This document shows positions 1 through 11,809 of a stretch of 64,000 bases of DNA, one piece after another. Made by a program: the position numbers and the translations under genes. A model generated the notes under the pieces. That model searched no databases. It had not been told where the DNA came from and worked only from the letters and a program-made list of their open reading frames with translations. Each line of letters begins with the position of its first letter. The stretch's first letter is position 1. This stretch comes from Branchinecta lynchi (taxonomy: Eukaryota > Arthropoda > Branchiopoda > Anostraca > Branchinectidae), in the NCBI GenBank assembly GCA_023053575.1, contig JAKZAP010000009.1, positions 21,681,869-21,745,868 on the forward strand, written 5' to 3'.

Positions 1-147
1 TCGTAAAAATAGATATGGCTTATAGAGGTATAGATAGGTAGATAGAATATCTGAACTCGGTTTTCTCTCTTTGCCTGGCGAAGACAAGACCGAATTGTCT
101 GGATCAAATCTTAGATTTTTGGGAACCCATCGACACCTTTGGTCTTT
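1..147 (+). repeat. 3' end of a GGGATCCC-family interspersed element
   Basis: This stretch is nearly identical to 11657-11808, which is the 3' end of another copy of the same repeat family (shared blocks around tcgtaaaaatagatatggct and gaattgtctggatcaaatc). It stops at cctttggtcttttt, exactly where a second, complete family member begins, so two copies lie head to tail here. No protein is encoded. Confidence 0.75.
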
Positions 148-1563
148 TTGGGGATCCCAAAACGTAAGTGGAGGGATACCTATGACATCGCAAAAGTGGT
201 CCGTCTGTCCGTCCGTCCGCCCGTCCGTCCGTCTGTAAGCACGCTAACTCTCGAAGGGAATGAGATATTTTGATGAAACTTGGTGTGAGGGTTCGTTGGG
301 TCGTCGGACCAGTCAAGTTCGTAGATGGGCTCTGTAGCTCTACATTTAGAGGAGGGGGAGGGGATTCAAATTAAGGGACAAACAAAATAAACAGCTAATG
401 TGATAGTCGATTATGAGGTAAGAAGACATGCTGAACACGATGGTGAAAACCATAATGTCATCGGACAAGTAGTTCGCCCGGAATCCGGCCAAAACCGGAA
501 AGTTTGTTAAAAGTAAAAGTTTTATTTGAAGTTGATTAGATGTTCGATTTAGGAGTAGGAAGACATGCTGAAGACGATGGTGGAAATTATTTTCTCGACG
601 GACAAGTATTTCGCCCGGAATCCGGCCCAAACCGGAAAGTTTGTTGAAAGTAAAAGTTTTATTTGAAATTGATTAGATGTTCGATTTAGGGGTAGGAAGA
701 CATGCTGAAGACGATGGTGAAAACTATTTTCTCGATAGACAAGTATTTCGCCCGGAATCCGGCCCAAACCGGAAAGTTTGTTGAAAGTAAAAGTTTTATT
801 TGAAGTTGATTAAATGTTCGATTTAGAGGTAGGGAGACATGCTGAAGACGATGGTGAAAACTATTTTCTCGACGGACAATTATTTAGACCGGAATCCGGC
901 CCAAACCGGAAAGTTTGTCAAAATTAAAAGTTTTATTTGGAGTTGATTAGATGTTCGATTTAGGGCAAGAAGACATGCTGAACACTTATGTGAAAACAAG
1001 TTTCTACCCGGACATGTAGTTCGTCCGGAATCCGGCCAAAACCGGAAAACTGTTGGAAGTCAAATTTGTATTTCTAGTTGGTTAGATAAGCAATTTAGGG
1101 GTAAGAAGAGATGCTGAGTCCCTGTGTGACAATCGTATTTTACCCGGACATATAGTTCGACCGGAATCCGGCTGGAATCGGAAAATTTGTTATAAGCTAA
1201 ATTTCTATTTGAAGCTGATTAGATGTTCATTACTGGGGAAAGAAGATACCCTGATTTCGTCTTTGAGCTTTCTTTTTTCGCCGGACAAATAGTTCTGGAG
1301 TTCGGCCAGAACCGGGAAATTGGCAGAAGTGGCAGGAAGTTTTCGTCAAAACAGATATGACTTATAGGGGTAAACACACATGCTGAATCCAAATCTGAAC
1401 TTGGTTTTCTCAGGTGATTAGCTATTTGGCCTTAATCTGTTTCTGAATTTTAATTGTAAAAATGTTCAAGGAGTCTGGCGAAGACTGAATCTGGCTAAGA
1501 CAAGACCCAGTTGTCTGGATCAGATATTGAATTTTTGGGATCCCATCGAAACCTTTGGTCTTG
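148..1563 (+). repeat. GGGATCCC-family interspersed element, complete copy
   Basis: The element opens with GGGATCCCAAAACGTAAGTG and ends with GGGATCCCATCGAAACC followed by tttggtcttgtt. Near the start there is a run of gtccgtccgtccg. The middle (about 346-1210) is a tandem array of roughly six units of 135-139 bp, each carrying agacatgctga, a cggacaagtagttcgcccgg block and a ccaaaaccggaaag block. Other members lie at 10782-11809, 33412-34755 (inverted), 38950-39475 (partial) and 45312-45450 (end only). Open frames over the units arise from their regular length and show no domain. The class is uncertain; a non-autonomous DNA element with an internal minisatellite is most likely. Confidence 0.8.
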
Positions 1564-2408
1564 TTATTTGTTGATGCGAGATACTTTTTTACGACAATTT
1601 TGGTGAAACGAGCCGTGTACTACAGCGAAACATGGTACCAAAATATCGATAGTCGATATCGACTATCGAAAGTGAAAATATCGATATATCGAAAAATACA
1701 AATATCGCCCAACACAAGTTGCCTAGCCCCCACTATAGTCACACCTGGTAATAACGCCGGTAATAAGACCGTTTTACGGTCGAAACTTGGAAGAAAAGAC
1801 GCTGAAAACGTCATTTTAAAGCGTATCTTTGGAGTGTTTGGACCAACCACAGACCAGAGTCACTGACTTTAGCCAGTTTTATTTACCTCTGAGTGATGAT
1901 GGTGGTAATCTCGAATTTCTTCGTTCCGGGTGTAAGTAAGTAAGTAAGTAAGTAATTTATTTATAAACCGCCGTTTTCAGAAAGCGGAGTAAATGAAGAA
2001 AATAATAAAACACATAAACATACACAAAAAGACACTTAATTTCAATCGTCGGCCAGGAAGCAGTGTAGAAGGTCATGCGCTGGTTGGGTTCTGTTGTCAA
2101 CGATTTTTTATCGCGACGAAGAAAAGTGTGACCAGGGCGAAACGTACGAGTGGGTAATAACCAAATCAGCGAACCAAATTACGTACCGATGTGACTGAAT
2201 CCCCGGGCATAACTGATACGGCTTAGATTAGAATCAGATTTTACACTCGGGGCTGATCCGGGACTCGGGAGAGTCATGACGTCAGAATATGATTTCTCTG
2301 TTGCTTTCTTACGATTACGGCTGACGTTTTATTGTCACTGCTGACTGATTAACTGATTGATTAATTATGTTAACTCGTTTGTACCTTACTTGGTTCGTTC
2401 GTTTAAAG

Positions 2409-2825
2409 CACAGCTCTTACTTATTCTGCCTTTTATAACATGCCTAGCTCCGATGTACAACCACAAGCTTCTAAAATCCGCACCTTTCTCCATTGTCACG
2501 TTTTGTGCCCACGAACTTTTAGCGTTTTTTCGGACGTGCCGAGTTTTGCCCGTCACACAACGCTAAGTTTGCCAGAATCTTCAATGTCCGCTGACGACTC
2601 TTTCACATATAAGGATATGAGAATCGGCTGTTTTTTTACTTCTTTTATTTGCTTGGTTTTCCAACTTTTTAACCACGGCGCGTGTTGGAGAGCAGGAGGG
2701 CTGGATAGAGTCGACAAGCTCTAACAAGAAAATCGCTAATTTCAGATGGAAAGTAATGGTATTTTCGGAAAACATTTTTTCTGATCCGTTTGACAGGTAA
2801 ATGATCATTTCTAGTAAGAGTTGTG
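2409..2825. mobile_element. Cassette with short terminal inverted repeats, copy-1 orientation
   Basis: Bounded by cacagctcttact on the left and agtaagagttgtg on the right, which are inverted repeats with one mismatch. In duplication copy 2 the same slot (12784-13231) holds the related sequence reversed: the left-hand tattctgccttttata here reappears there at the right end as its reverse complement. A third, partial relative is at about 43000-43165 (aatcgctaatttcac, aaatgatcattcc). Members are dispersed, so this is a mobile or foldback element and not unique sequence. Confidence 0.7.
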
Positions 2826-2999
2826 CTTTAATAGTTCTTAGTCGTGTTTATCTGGTATTTGTCTTTTGTCATTGGCTATTTTATATCCCGTTGAAAGTGT
2901 TAGGTTGACTTACGTTTGCTAGCTATCTTTGCTATCTTGGTCAATAAACAATACATATATATATATATGAAATCGTAAGCCAGACACACCACCACTAGC

Positions 3000-3610
3000 T
3001 CTACGCGTCAGTTCTGCTATAAGTCAGTTCTTCCACACGTCAGTACTTCCAAATGTCAGACTCACCCTCAGTTCATCCGGTCCCATAATTTTACAATTCG
3101 TCCACACTTTTTCAATTCAATTTCTTTTCAAACCATCCAGGGACTAGCCGAATTTTGGGTTTTCTGTCAACAAAAATAACTGAATCAAGACAAAATGACG
3201 TCAAACCTGAAGTGAATAAATACAACAACAACAATGATGACGTCAAACGTAAAGTGAATAAATACAACAACAACAAAACAAGATTCTCAGACAGACGTCA
3301 GCTTGCCTCCACGTCAGTGGGAGCACGTTTTTGACAGCTCGTCCATACATTAATTATTCATCGCATATTACTTCAACAAACTCGAGCGAGTCAATGAACA
3401 GAAGCCATGGGACTAAATAAAAGGAGGGTAGAAGAAATGTGGGGGGTAGTGAAGTGTGGGCGTAGGCTAGTTATGCGTGGTAGGTTGAAGAACTGACGTG
3501 TAGAGGAACTGACAGAGTTTTAGATCGAGTGCCGAACCAACGGTGGGAGGATTGACGCATGGAAGAACTGACGGGTGTTCAAAGTGACGTACTTATGGGT
3601 TTTACGGGCA
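3000..3610. repeat. Degenerate foldback with GTCAGTTCTTCCAC motifs
   Basis: The left part holds repeated gtcagttcttccac-type blocks and the right part (3480-3600) holds the reverse complement (gaagaactgacg), so the segment could fold back over about 480 bp. An internal direct repeat, gacgtcaaac.tgaagtgaataaatacaac, occurs twice near 3200-3260. The same structure is at 13395-13990 in the second duplication copy. No coding potential seen. Confidence 0.5.
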
Positions 3611-5038
3611 TTCCGACGTGTGGATGGGACCTCGATAGATCAGTCCATCCGTTTAAAGTTCAATCGGCACATCAAACTACCCCAATCCCACACTGTAACA
3701 ACCTAGGAACAATGCTTACCCCCTAGATCAGCAGCTTTTTCAACAGTTTCCTCTCTGTGATGTTTCGAAGCATAATTTTTTGGGCCAGTACATGCTCAAT
3801 TTACTAGCTTGGACAAAGATAAAAGTGATGTTTCTTGTAATACTTAGTAGATCATTATTTTATGCATAAATCAGCTTGTATAATTCAGATTTGAACAGGT
3901 TATTTGTTTTTGAATGATTTTTGTAGCTATGTTATTTTTTATAAGCTTGTTGCATATTCTGGTACATTTTATAAAGCAAGCTAATCAAGCTTCACAACAC
4001 TATTCCACAAAGAAAAACTTTGAATAGGCACTTTAAGCCATGGAACTTCCGATGAAACACTAGGACAATCAGATAAACTGCATCTGCGGCTTGACTTTGG
4101 TGACATCTCAAATATATCCTTTTCTATCAAGCGTTGCTGGGAGTTTTTGAACTTCCTGCCACGATATCCCAGCTCCTAAGATTTGGATCGCCGAAATGCC
4201 AGAGAGGTAAAGACAAGGGATAACAAGAAAACGGCCGATTTTCGTAGCGCCTTCTAAAGGAAGTCGGAAATGTTTATTTGTGAAGCATTTAATACAAAGT
4301 AAATCATTAGAAGTGTCAATTTTGCTTTAAGAAATCGCCCAATGGATCGAGATGTTTTGAGGAAAATTGGTTTTACAGACTCTTCAGGTCAACTGTGGGT
4401 CGGATTCGTAACAAGCTTGTATTTCAACGTTCAGAGGGGAAGGGATTAAAGAATCCTTCGCATTAGTTACTCTTCAATTTACAGTGTTTTAAAATATTTG
4501 AATACTTTAAAACTAGGCTGTGCATTCAACATGTAACCCACGGTTTTGGCTGTAGTAAGCCTTTTCCAAGACCGGTTGACTTGTAGCGTTTTTCTGATGG
4601 AAAAACTTCTCGCCGACAACTGCCGACAGCGAGATACGCATCGAAGGTAGCAAAACACAGCAAGTGAGAAAATCAGCGTGGTTTTGTTAGAGGTTAGAAT
4701 GTACAGTACGAAATTGGGTCTCCGGGTTTAGAAATATATGGAGTAATTATGGAAGTAGATTGTGTTAGTATTATAGGTAAGATAGGTCCTTTACGAATGT
4801 AGCGAAACAAAAACTCCCCAATCAAAATAACGGACGGTTTAGACGGGGGTAAACAGCCGCGCTGAATCAGGAAATTGCTATCCATTCTTACCTTGGAAAG
4901 ACAGTTTGGCCAGGATAGTTTTTCTAGTTTTTTTTTTTCTAGTTTAATACTCTTTATCATACAAACCAACTTTTAAATGCTAAACTACAAGAACACACCT
5001 TTTGGAACCCTCCGAATATCGTTTTATACATGTAGCCA

Positions 5039-5203
5039 GGCCCATATCCAGGAATTTATTTCGGGGGGGGGGGGGTGCCTGTGGGTCGGACCAAAAAGCA
5101 TAAACAAGACATAGATTAGAGGGAAAAGCCTATAGAAATGATGATTTTTGCATGTTTCGTGGGGGGGGGGTCAACCCCCTAACCCCACCCCCTGGATACG
5201 GCC
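5039..5203. mobile_element. MITE with GGCC-TATCCAGG ends and G runs
   Basis: Begins GGCCCATATCCAGG and ends CCTGGATACGGCC, imperfect inverted repeats of about 13 bp, with long homopolymer G tracts inside. A second copy in opposite orientation is at 5432-5546, and both are duplicated at 15345-15515 and 15746-15908. No coding capacity. Confidence 0.6.
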
Positions 5204-5431
5204 TTGCATGTAGCTGATACTTCTGACCGCAGGAAAGCCCGAATGGTCCTGTGGAAGCATTAAAAAAAAAAAAAAAAAAAAAATAGACATTACCCCGGGA
5301 ACAGACGAGTCGATGTCTACAAAAGAGTTTGAGAACGCTGGATACCTGTTTATGTTAGTGCCTCACCCTCACCTACCGCACTACAAAGGGGGTTGATTTC
5401 TCAGCTTAGCTCAAATCATCAATAGCCGCAA

Positions 5432-5546
5432 GGCCATATCCAGGGGGGGGGGGGTTAGGGGGTTGACCCCCCCCCCCCCAAAAACACACAAAAAGAGAGA
5501 TTTTTATAGGCTTTTCCCTCTCGAAATAAATTCCTGGATACGGGCC
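5432..5546. mobile_element. MITE with GGCC-TATCCAGG ends, inverted copy
   Basis: Begins GGCCATATCCAGG and ends CCTGGATACGGGCC. It shares the ggcttttccctct block with the copy at 5039-5203 in reverse complement, so the pair forms a large inverted repeat separated by about 230 bp. Contains runs of G and C that make the local frames meaningless. Confidence 0.55.
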
Positions 5547-5995
5547 AGAATAGCCGCGTTCGTTTTCGTCGTTGTCGGTACGAAGAACGTCGTTTATATA
5601 GTTTTCTTTGGCACGTTCTTTAACCGTCGTTTCGCAAACGAAGTTGATACGAAAACGCTAACTTAATATTTGAAACAGCAGCTATAAGAAAGTACTATAA
5701 TGGATTTTAGTATAACAGGTCCATTGTTTTTAAATTTAGTTTACAATTTTAAATTTGTTTTGTCGAGAATTTTGAAAATTCGTGCCTAATTACTGAACGG
5801 AGATGTTGAAACGTTTCAGGGACGACGAATGAAACGGCAGTCCAACCGAACAAAGAAAACTCCTTATTATCGTCGGTTGAACGCCGTTCACGAACGGCGT
5901 AGTAAAGAAAACGCTTGTAGTAGAACGTCGAACCGAACGACGAAAACGAACGCAGCAAATACTCTTCTGGGTTAGAAGATACAGTATTTGGCATA

Positions 5996-6410
5996 AGGCG
6001 TATTCTCGCCGTTCCCCAAGGACTCCACTTGAGGAGTCCCCGCGTTTTTGTTTGTACCGGGGACTCACTCCCCATATTCTCGCGAGTCCCCACAGACGGG
6101 GAATGCTCCGATTATCATCATCATCACCAATAAGGACTCCCTTTCAGATTCAGAGGGGAATCAATTTTTGCTGGTGTAGGTGTAATGTAAAATTAATTAA
6201 GAACAATCAGAATAAGCAAAACCAAAAATAAAGTGGATCCAGACTAATTTCGTAAACTGCTATCTGTTTTTAGAAGAAAATTCGTTTTGGAAGCATTCCC
6301 CGTGTTCTCGTTGTTTTCCGGACGCGGAGTCCGCGTGGAGTCACTCCTTCTATTCTCGCCGTTCCCTTCGATTCCCCGAGGAGTCCTTGGGGAACGGCGA
6401 GAATACGCCT
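5996..6410. mobile_element. 415-bp MITE with AGGCGTATTCTCGCC ends, TSD ATA
   Basis: Terminal inverted repeats AGGCGTATTCTCGCCGTTCC and its complement at the right end, flanked by direct ATA at 5993-5995 and 6411-6413. The interior has gaggagtccccgcgtttttg and a conserved aataaacaaaaccaaaaataaag block. Three complete members in this window (here, 36050-36464 and 55597-56011) are all 415 bp long. The 3-bp target duplication is typical of PIF/Harbinger-type MITEs, but no transposase is here, so the superfamily is inferred. Confidence 0.8.
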
Positions 6411-8008
6411 ATAGTGCATCCAGCGTAAGCTAGAGTAGCGGTTCCTAACCTTTTCCGTATACCCGAATCAAGCTTCAAAAAGGTTGCGTACCCCTTATAA
6501 AGGTCCAAAAAGGTTCCCTACCTCTTTTTGGACCAATTGTTGTTTTCACTACTTTTTACCATGACTAGAATGTAACAAGAGCTACGAGCTCATATGGCAC
6601 TTGTACGAGTAGGCTGTACAAGAACGACACCTCACTAATCTTTGCATTTGCCATATTTCACTATCTTCCGTTTTCGTTATGCTCCGAAAGAGTTTTCGCG
6701 TCTCATGCTACAGATGCGTAAAACCGGTTATCTGGATCTGGATATTTAGTTTCACTCATTTCTGAGCAGTTCTGGCATCGTCTCGATTGTCTGTAGCAAA
6801 TGCACATAACTGTTCAAACTTTCATCCCAATAAATCTATTTGTTTGATCCCTAGACGTGCTACAAGATTTCCGGTACTCACTCTCCGAGTCTGGTTCGGA
6901 ATAAAAAAAAATCGACCACCTAAAGCATCTTCTTTTATACCATCTATCAAGTTTCACTCGAATCTGAGCATTTTTGGAAAGTTCTGGTACCCCCCCCCCT
7001 CCCACCAACGTTGTCGGAGCCGGTTCGGGCCCAATCTCTGAATTCCCTGTTCCTGTCCATCAAGTTTTACTGAAATTGGAGCATAGCCTATCTGCAAGTG
7101 TCCAGTACCCCCCCCCCCCTTCCTTGGCCGAATCTGGCCCGGACGCCAAATAACAAATCTAGGCCGCATAAACTCGGCACTGTCGAATTTGCATCTCATT
7201 CGGTCCATCCGTTTGGTTTTTGTGCATGTCAAAAGTCCCCCCACCCCCAATTCCCCTAATCGTGGTTGCATATGGTTCGAACGCATGTTTTACATGTCGA
7301 GGCCATCGATTCGTATCACCCATGAAGTTTCACTCGAATCAGACCACTCGTTCGCAATTTATAGAAGTCAATTTCTATATTTCTCTTCTCTTGCTCCCCA
7401 AAAAATACTCGGATCTAGGAACTGAAGTTTCCAGGGGTATGTTGTGTCAGGTTCTTAAGTCAAGATAATTCGGGTCGCTAATATGCCTGCAAAGTTTCGT
7501 TGTCGTTTTACATCTGGAACTATTCTAACTCACGACTACCGGAATTCCAGGAAACCCCCTCCAACAGAGCCCCGAAACCATCTGGCTCCGTCAATTTCAT
7601 CTAGGCCTAATGCTTGTTCCATCCATTAAGTTTCGACTCAATCCCTCTGCTTTTAGAGTTTCTTGAGTTTTACCACCCCCCCCCATCCCCACAGGTATCG
7701 GACCCGACCCGGACGTGACACTGAACGTCCGAGGCGATAGCTCACCAGACAAGTTTCATTCAAATCCGATCACCCGTTCAAAAGTTATGCACGCCACTAG
7801 ATTCCGGACTCCCCATCCACCCACTTCCCCCACGATGGTCGGGTTGGGGAAACGGCTGTTCTCAAGTCAATCTGTTCAGATCCCTGACACACCTGCCAAG
7901 TTTTATCGCCCTAGGACATCAGGAAGTATGCCGAACTCGCGGGATCGCTAGAAATCCGGACCCCCACCCCAACTCCCCCACAGTGCCCTGATCCGGCCCG
8001 GTTATGTC

Positions 8009-9128
8009 CAGTGTTGCCACTTGACTCAAATAAAATGCACTATCCAAGTACTAAAAAGGTACTACCATGGGAGAAAATGTACTACCTAAAAATTTTTTTT
8101 TAGCGTGTTGCGCTTCGCGCAACACTCGCATCCCCTGCCGCTACTGTAAATGCCTTTAGCACGACCCTATAAATATGGCCTGAATCGAAGTTTCGTCAAA
8201 ACTAGGGTTTTTCCTACTTGAACAAATTCCGGTTAGGTAAAATCTATAGAAATATTATATCATTTCTTACAACAGAAAGCGAAATCATCCTCTTTTCTCC
8301 TCTTCTTGTCTGTTCTTGCGGATTGGCCTATTGCAATTAGGAGACAAGGGCAGGGGCGTCAGGACTGGGGGGACGCCCCCCCCCCGCCAGTGTTGTCGGC
8401 CAGTCGGTAAAAAGTAACGGAGTCTGCGCGAAGTGCCGCGATTTTGCGTCAAAAGAGTTGATTTTTTTCATGAAAACAGTCGGCTATCCTGAAAATCAGT
8501 CTATTTTTCGTCAAAACAGTCTGTTTTTCCAAAAATTGGTTGAATTTTTTCAAATCCGTTTTTTTTCTTCTTCTTGAAAACAGCCGCTAAAAGTAGGTAA
8601 TTCGGTAAATGCCTTGCCCCTCCCCCCCCCCAAAAAAAAAATAAACATTTTGACTAGTAACGCCTCTGGGCAAGATATCAAAAATGTATTTAATAATGTG
8701 CACAAATACGTAATGTAGTATTTCATGACAGTTCTAAGACCCGAAGATGCGGTTTGGAGAAAAGTGCTAACAGTTTCAAGAACTTATGACACCAGGACCC
8801 TTGCCGATAAGGATCGAAATACGGCTATAATAAAATTCAGCTGACGTATCCATTTTGCACTGTCAAATATTGACTTAACTAGCTCACAAAGATTAGATTA
8901 AAGTAATCAGATCCAATGACCAAATGTTTCATATAAAATGAGTGAAATGCAACTAGCCCCACATCTCCTTAGACAGAAATTTGTAAAAAAGAAAAGAAAA
9001 TAAAGTAGTAGCTTTCTTAAAATGTACTATGAAAGTACTACTTTTTTCAAATGTAGGCTACTACCAACTCACTACTTTGAAAAAAATGTACTAAAAAGAG
9101 TACAATTGTACTACCGGTGGCAACCCTG
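8009..9128. mobile_element. hAT-type non-autonomous element, TSD GTTATGTC
   Basis: Ends CAGTGTTGCCAC and GTGGCAACCCTG, flanked on both sides by the same 8 bases GTTATGTC (8001-8008 and 9129-9136). Removing element and one duplication restores a sequence that matches the surrounding repeat consensus (tatgtcaatgacg), which confirms the borders. An 8-bp duplication and CAGNG ends are hallmarks of hAT transposons. The interior is AT-rich (actaaaaaggtacta and related motifs) with no transposase frame. A second hAT-like element is nested at 8351-8668. Confidence 0.85.
8351..8668. mobile_element. Nested hAT-type MITE, CAGRGGCGT ends
   Basis: Begins CAGGGGCGTCAGGACT and ends CTAGTAACGCCTCTG; the internal sequence has agtcggtaaaaagt, cgcgaag.gcc and several cgtcaaaacagt motifs. 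Related copies are at 20951-21365, 24201-24809, 44070-44304 and 51577-51862. The flanking 8-mers gacaaggg and ggcaagat agree at 5 of 8 positions, so the target duplication has decayed; the perfect duplication at 44070-44304 supports the class. Confidence 0.7.
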
Positions 9129-9999
9129 GTTATGTCAATGACGTGTCTAGGGCCTGTGCTTGTTTTTCCCACCAAGTTTCATCCCGATCCCTCCACTTTA
9201 AGCGTTTCTCAAAATTTCCAGTTCCCTCCTCCAACTCCCCCCACTGTCATCGGATCCGGCCCGGATTTAAAGTGAGATGTCTGAGACACGAGGTCATCCT
9301 AAATATCAATTTTCATCAAGATCCGATCACCCGTTCGCAAGCTAAAAAAACCTAAAATTTTGGCTTCACCCTCCCTCCACTCCCCCCCAGGATGGTCGAA
9401 TCGGGGAATCGACGATTTCCTATTTAATCTGGTCGGGTCCCAGACATGCCTGTCAATTTCCATCGTCCCAGAACATCAGGAAGCACGGAACTCGCGGGAT
9501 CACTACAAATTCGGACTTCTCCCCCCCCCCCAACTCCCCAAAGTGAGCGGATCCGTTCCGGTCATATCAGTCACGCATCTAGGACCTTTGCTTGTACTTT
9601 CCACCAAGTTTCATCCGGATCCCTCCACTCAAAGTGTGTTCCGAGATTTCCGGTTTCCCCCTCCAACTCCCCCCAGTGTCACCGGATCCGGTCTGGATTT
9701 AAAATCTGAGACACGAAGTCCTTCCATATATCAAGTTTCATTACGATCCGACCACCCGTTCGTAAGCTAAAAATATCTCATTTTTCCTATTTTTTCGGGA
9801 TTCCCCCTCCCTCCACTCCCCTCCAGATGGTCGGATCGAGGAAGCGACAATTTCTAATTTAATCTGGTCCAGTTCCTGATATGCCTGCCAAGTTTCATCG
9901 TCCTAGCTTATCTGGAAGTGCCCTAACTAGCAAAACCGGGACCGACAGACCGACTGACGGACAGAAATTACAATCGCTATATGGCACTTGAGTAAGCTC

Positions 10000-10781
10000 A
10001 AGTGCCATAAAAATCTGAAAATTTTCAGGCGTTTGAAAAGATTATTCCCATGTTTGAAATATTTTAACAAGTTTAAATTGTTTTGAAACGTCTGACTTTT
10101 GAAAGGTTTTACCCCATCATAGTTTTGACCTCTAATCCGCTTATCTTTTCAAACTGACGAGCAAAACTTGAGTAACAATGCAGGGCTTCTGTAACTATCG
10201 AACAAAATCAACACACACTATCCATTGAAATGTTTCACCGGAAACCACTGTCAGGATTTCTGTAACTACGTTCCCGACTCACCGGAACCAGATCAACGCT
10301 GGATTGGATCCCACTGAAATGTTTAACCAGCTTAATTGCTTAGTTTCCGTGTTCGAACGCCGTCGTTTGCTTATCAGTGTTTTACGACTCTGCCGATTCT
10401 TGCCCGGTCGACGTTTCTTCGACGATTCAACCACACTTCGAACTTGTTAGCCCAAGAAGTTCGACGGCCAGAGTTTGAACTTTGAAGGACAGTGAAACTG
10501 TGGCCGGTGACCAAAAACGGTATTTAAACAGAGATCTTTGAGTTTGAAGGCAACTTCAATAACAAAAAAAACGCAACTATTGTCTTTTGGCTAATAACGT
10601 TGGACTGATACTAGTGTTCGGTGATATTCCATACCAACAACGATATATCGGACCATATATCAAAATGTAAATAATCGATATCGAAAACGATATTTGTTCA
10701 TTATAATTTTCGTAAATAATCCAACATAAGTCACATTTACATATCTGAAGTTGGAGCTATATGTTCTTCGTAATTTAGTTT
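10000..10781. other. Intervening sequence without recognised gene
   Basis: AT-rich DNA between the pyrimidine-rich tract and the second GGGATCCC element. Around 10630-10700 there are several cgatat and atatcg motifs forming short inverted repeats. No splice-flanked frame, RNA gene or known element recognised. Confidence 0.4.
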
Positions 10782-11809
10782 TTGGGATCCCAAAACGTAA
10801 GTGGCGGGATACCTATGACATCGCAAAAGTTGTCCGTCTGTCCGTCCGTCCGCCTGTGCGCACTACAACTCCCGAAAGGAATGAGATATTTTGATGAAAC
10901 TTGGTGTGAGGATTCTATGGGTCAAGAGTAAGGTCGAGCTCGTAGATGGGCACTGTAGCCCTACATTTAGGGGTGGGGGAGGGGTTTAAATTAAGGGGCA
11001 CATTAAATATTTTTAAACAGCTAATTGTTTGGTCGTTTATGGGGTAACAAGACATGCTGAACACGATGGTGAAAGCCATTTTATCATCGGACAAGTAGTT
11101 CGCCCGGAATCCGGCAAAAACCGGAAAGTTTGTTAAAAGTAAAAGTTTCATTTGAAGTTGATTAAATGCTCGCTGGACGAGTAGTTCGTCCGGAATCCGG
11201 CCAAAACCGGAAAGTTGGTTAAAAGTAACAGTTTCATCTGAAGTTGATTAAATGTTTGATTTATGGGTAAGAAGACATGCTGAACCCGATGGTGAAAACC
11301 ATTTCCTCGCCGGACAACTAGTTCACCTGAAATTCGGCCAAAACCGGAAAATATGTTAAAAGTAAAAGCTTTATCTGAAGATGATTAGATGATATATTTA
11401 GGGGTAAGAAGAGACGCTGAGTCTGTATATAATGATCATTTTTTACCCGGACATATAATTAGTCCGGAGTCCGGTTGTACCCGCATTTTTTTTAAGTCAA
11501 AATTTTATTTATAGCTGATTAGATTTCTTTATAGGGATAAGGAGATACGCCGGCTTCGTTTCTGAATTTTTTCTTTTTTTGCTGGACTAGCAGTTCGCTC
11601 GGAATTCGGGCGAAACCGCAAATTTGGCAGTAGTAAAGCAGGAAGTTTCGGTCAATATCGTAAAAATAGATATGGCTTATAGAGGTATAGATAGGTAGAT
11701 AGAATATCTGAACTCGGTTTTCTCTGATGATTTGCCTGGCGAAGACAAGACCGAATTGTCTGGATCAAATCTTAGATTTTTGGGAACCCATCGACACCTT
11801 TGGTCTTTT
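10782..11809 (+). repeat. GGGATCCC-family interspersed element, second copy
   Basis: Starts gggatcccaaaacgtaagtg and ends cctttggtcttttt, as in the copy at 148-1563, but with fewer internal ~137-bp units (about three, at 11045-11420). It abuts the second duplication copy at exactly the same point as in copy 1, so element and flank were probably duplicated together. Confidence 0.75.

Larger units (their letters stand above)
1564..6570 (+). repeat. Segmental duplication, copy 1
   Basis: About 5 kb that recurs in the same orientation at 11810-16980, with visibly few substitutions over most of its length. The left border is attatttgttgatgcgag and the right border is ccatgactagaatgtaa. Copy 1 carries ~41 bp (about 3948-3990) absent from copy 2 and lacks the MITE present in copy 2 at 12309-12604. 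I see no convincing exon in it; the frames are short and not favoured by splice sites. Confidence 0.9.
6780..9990 (+). repeat. Pyrimidine-rich degenerate tandem repeat tract (interrupted)
   Basis: Repeating blocks follow a fixed order: caagtttcatc, a CCCCCTCCAACTCCCCC tract, cggatccggcccgg, tatgtca.tgacgt, cttgtgcttgttcttcccacc, gatggtcggat and cctgccaagttt. Each unit is about 340-370 bp and strongly C+T biased on the plus strand. The tract is interrupted by the element at 8009-9128. The same family is at 50090-51590 (plus) and 42240-42850 (inverted). Open frames through it are by-products of the base bias. Confidence 0.7.

Noticed and set aside
346..767. Repeated 'proteins' with FPVLAGFRANYLSDD-like text
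   Set aside because: They arise from the internal tandem units of the GGGATCCC element and recur wherever that repeat lies, in several frames and with stops.
1555..1866. 103-codon plus frame, duplicated at 11916-12167
   Set aside because: The two duplication copies diverge by indels that break the frame (a 26-base difference near 1810/12055), so it is not maintained as coding.
5749..6093. Overlapping minus frames of 92-114 codons, also at 16131-16433
   Set aside because: They run through the end of a 415-bp MITE and a short inverted repeat; frames differ between the duplication copies.
9360..9770. 136-codon frame rich in Pro and Ser
   Set aside because: Lies in the pyrimidine-rich repeat; composition follows C-tracts and the frame is not kept between units.
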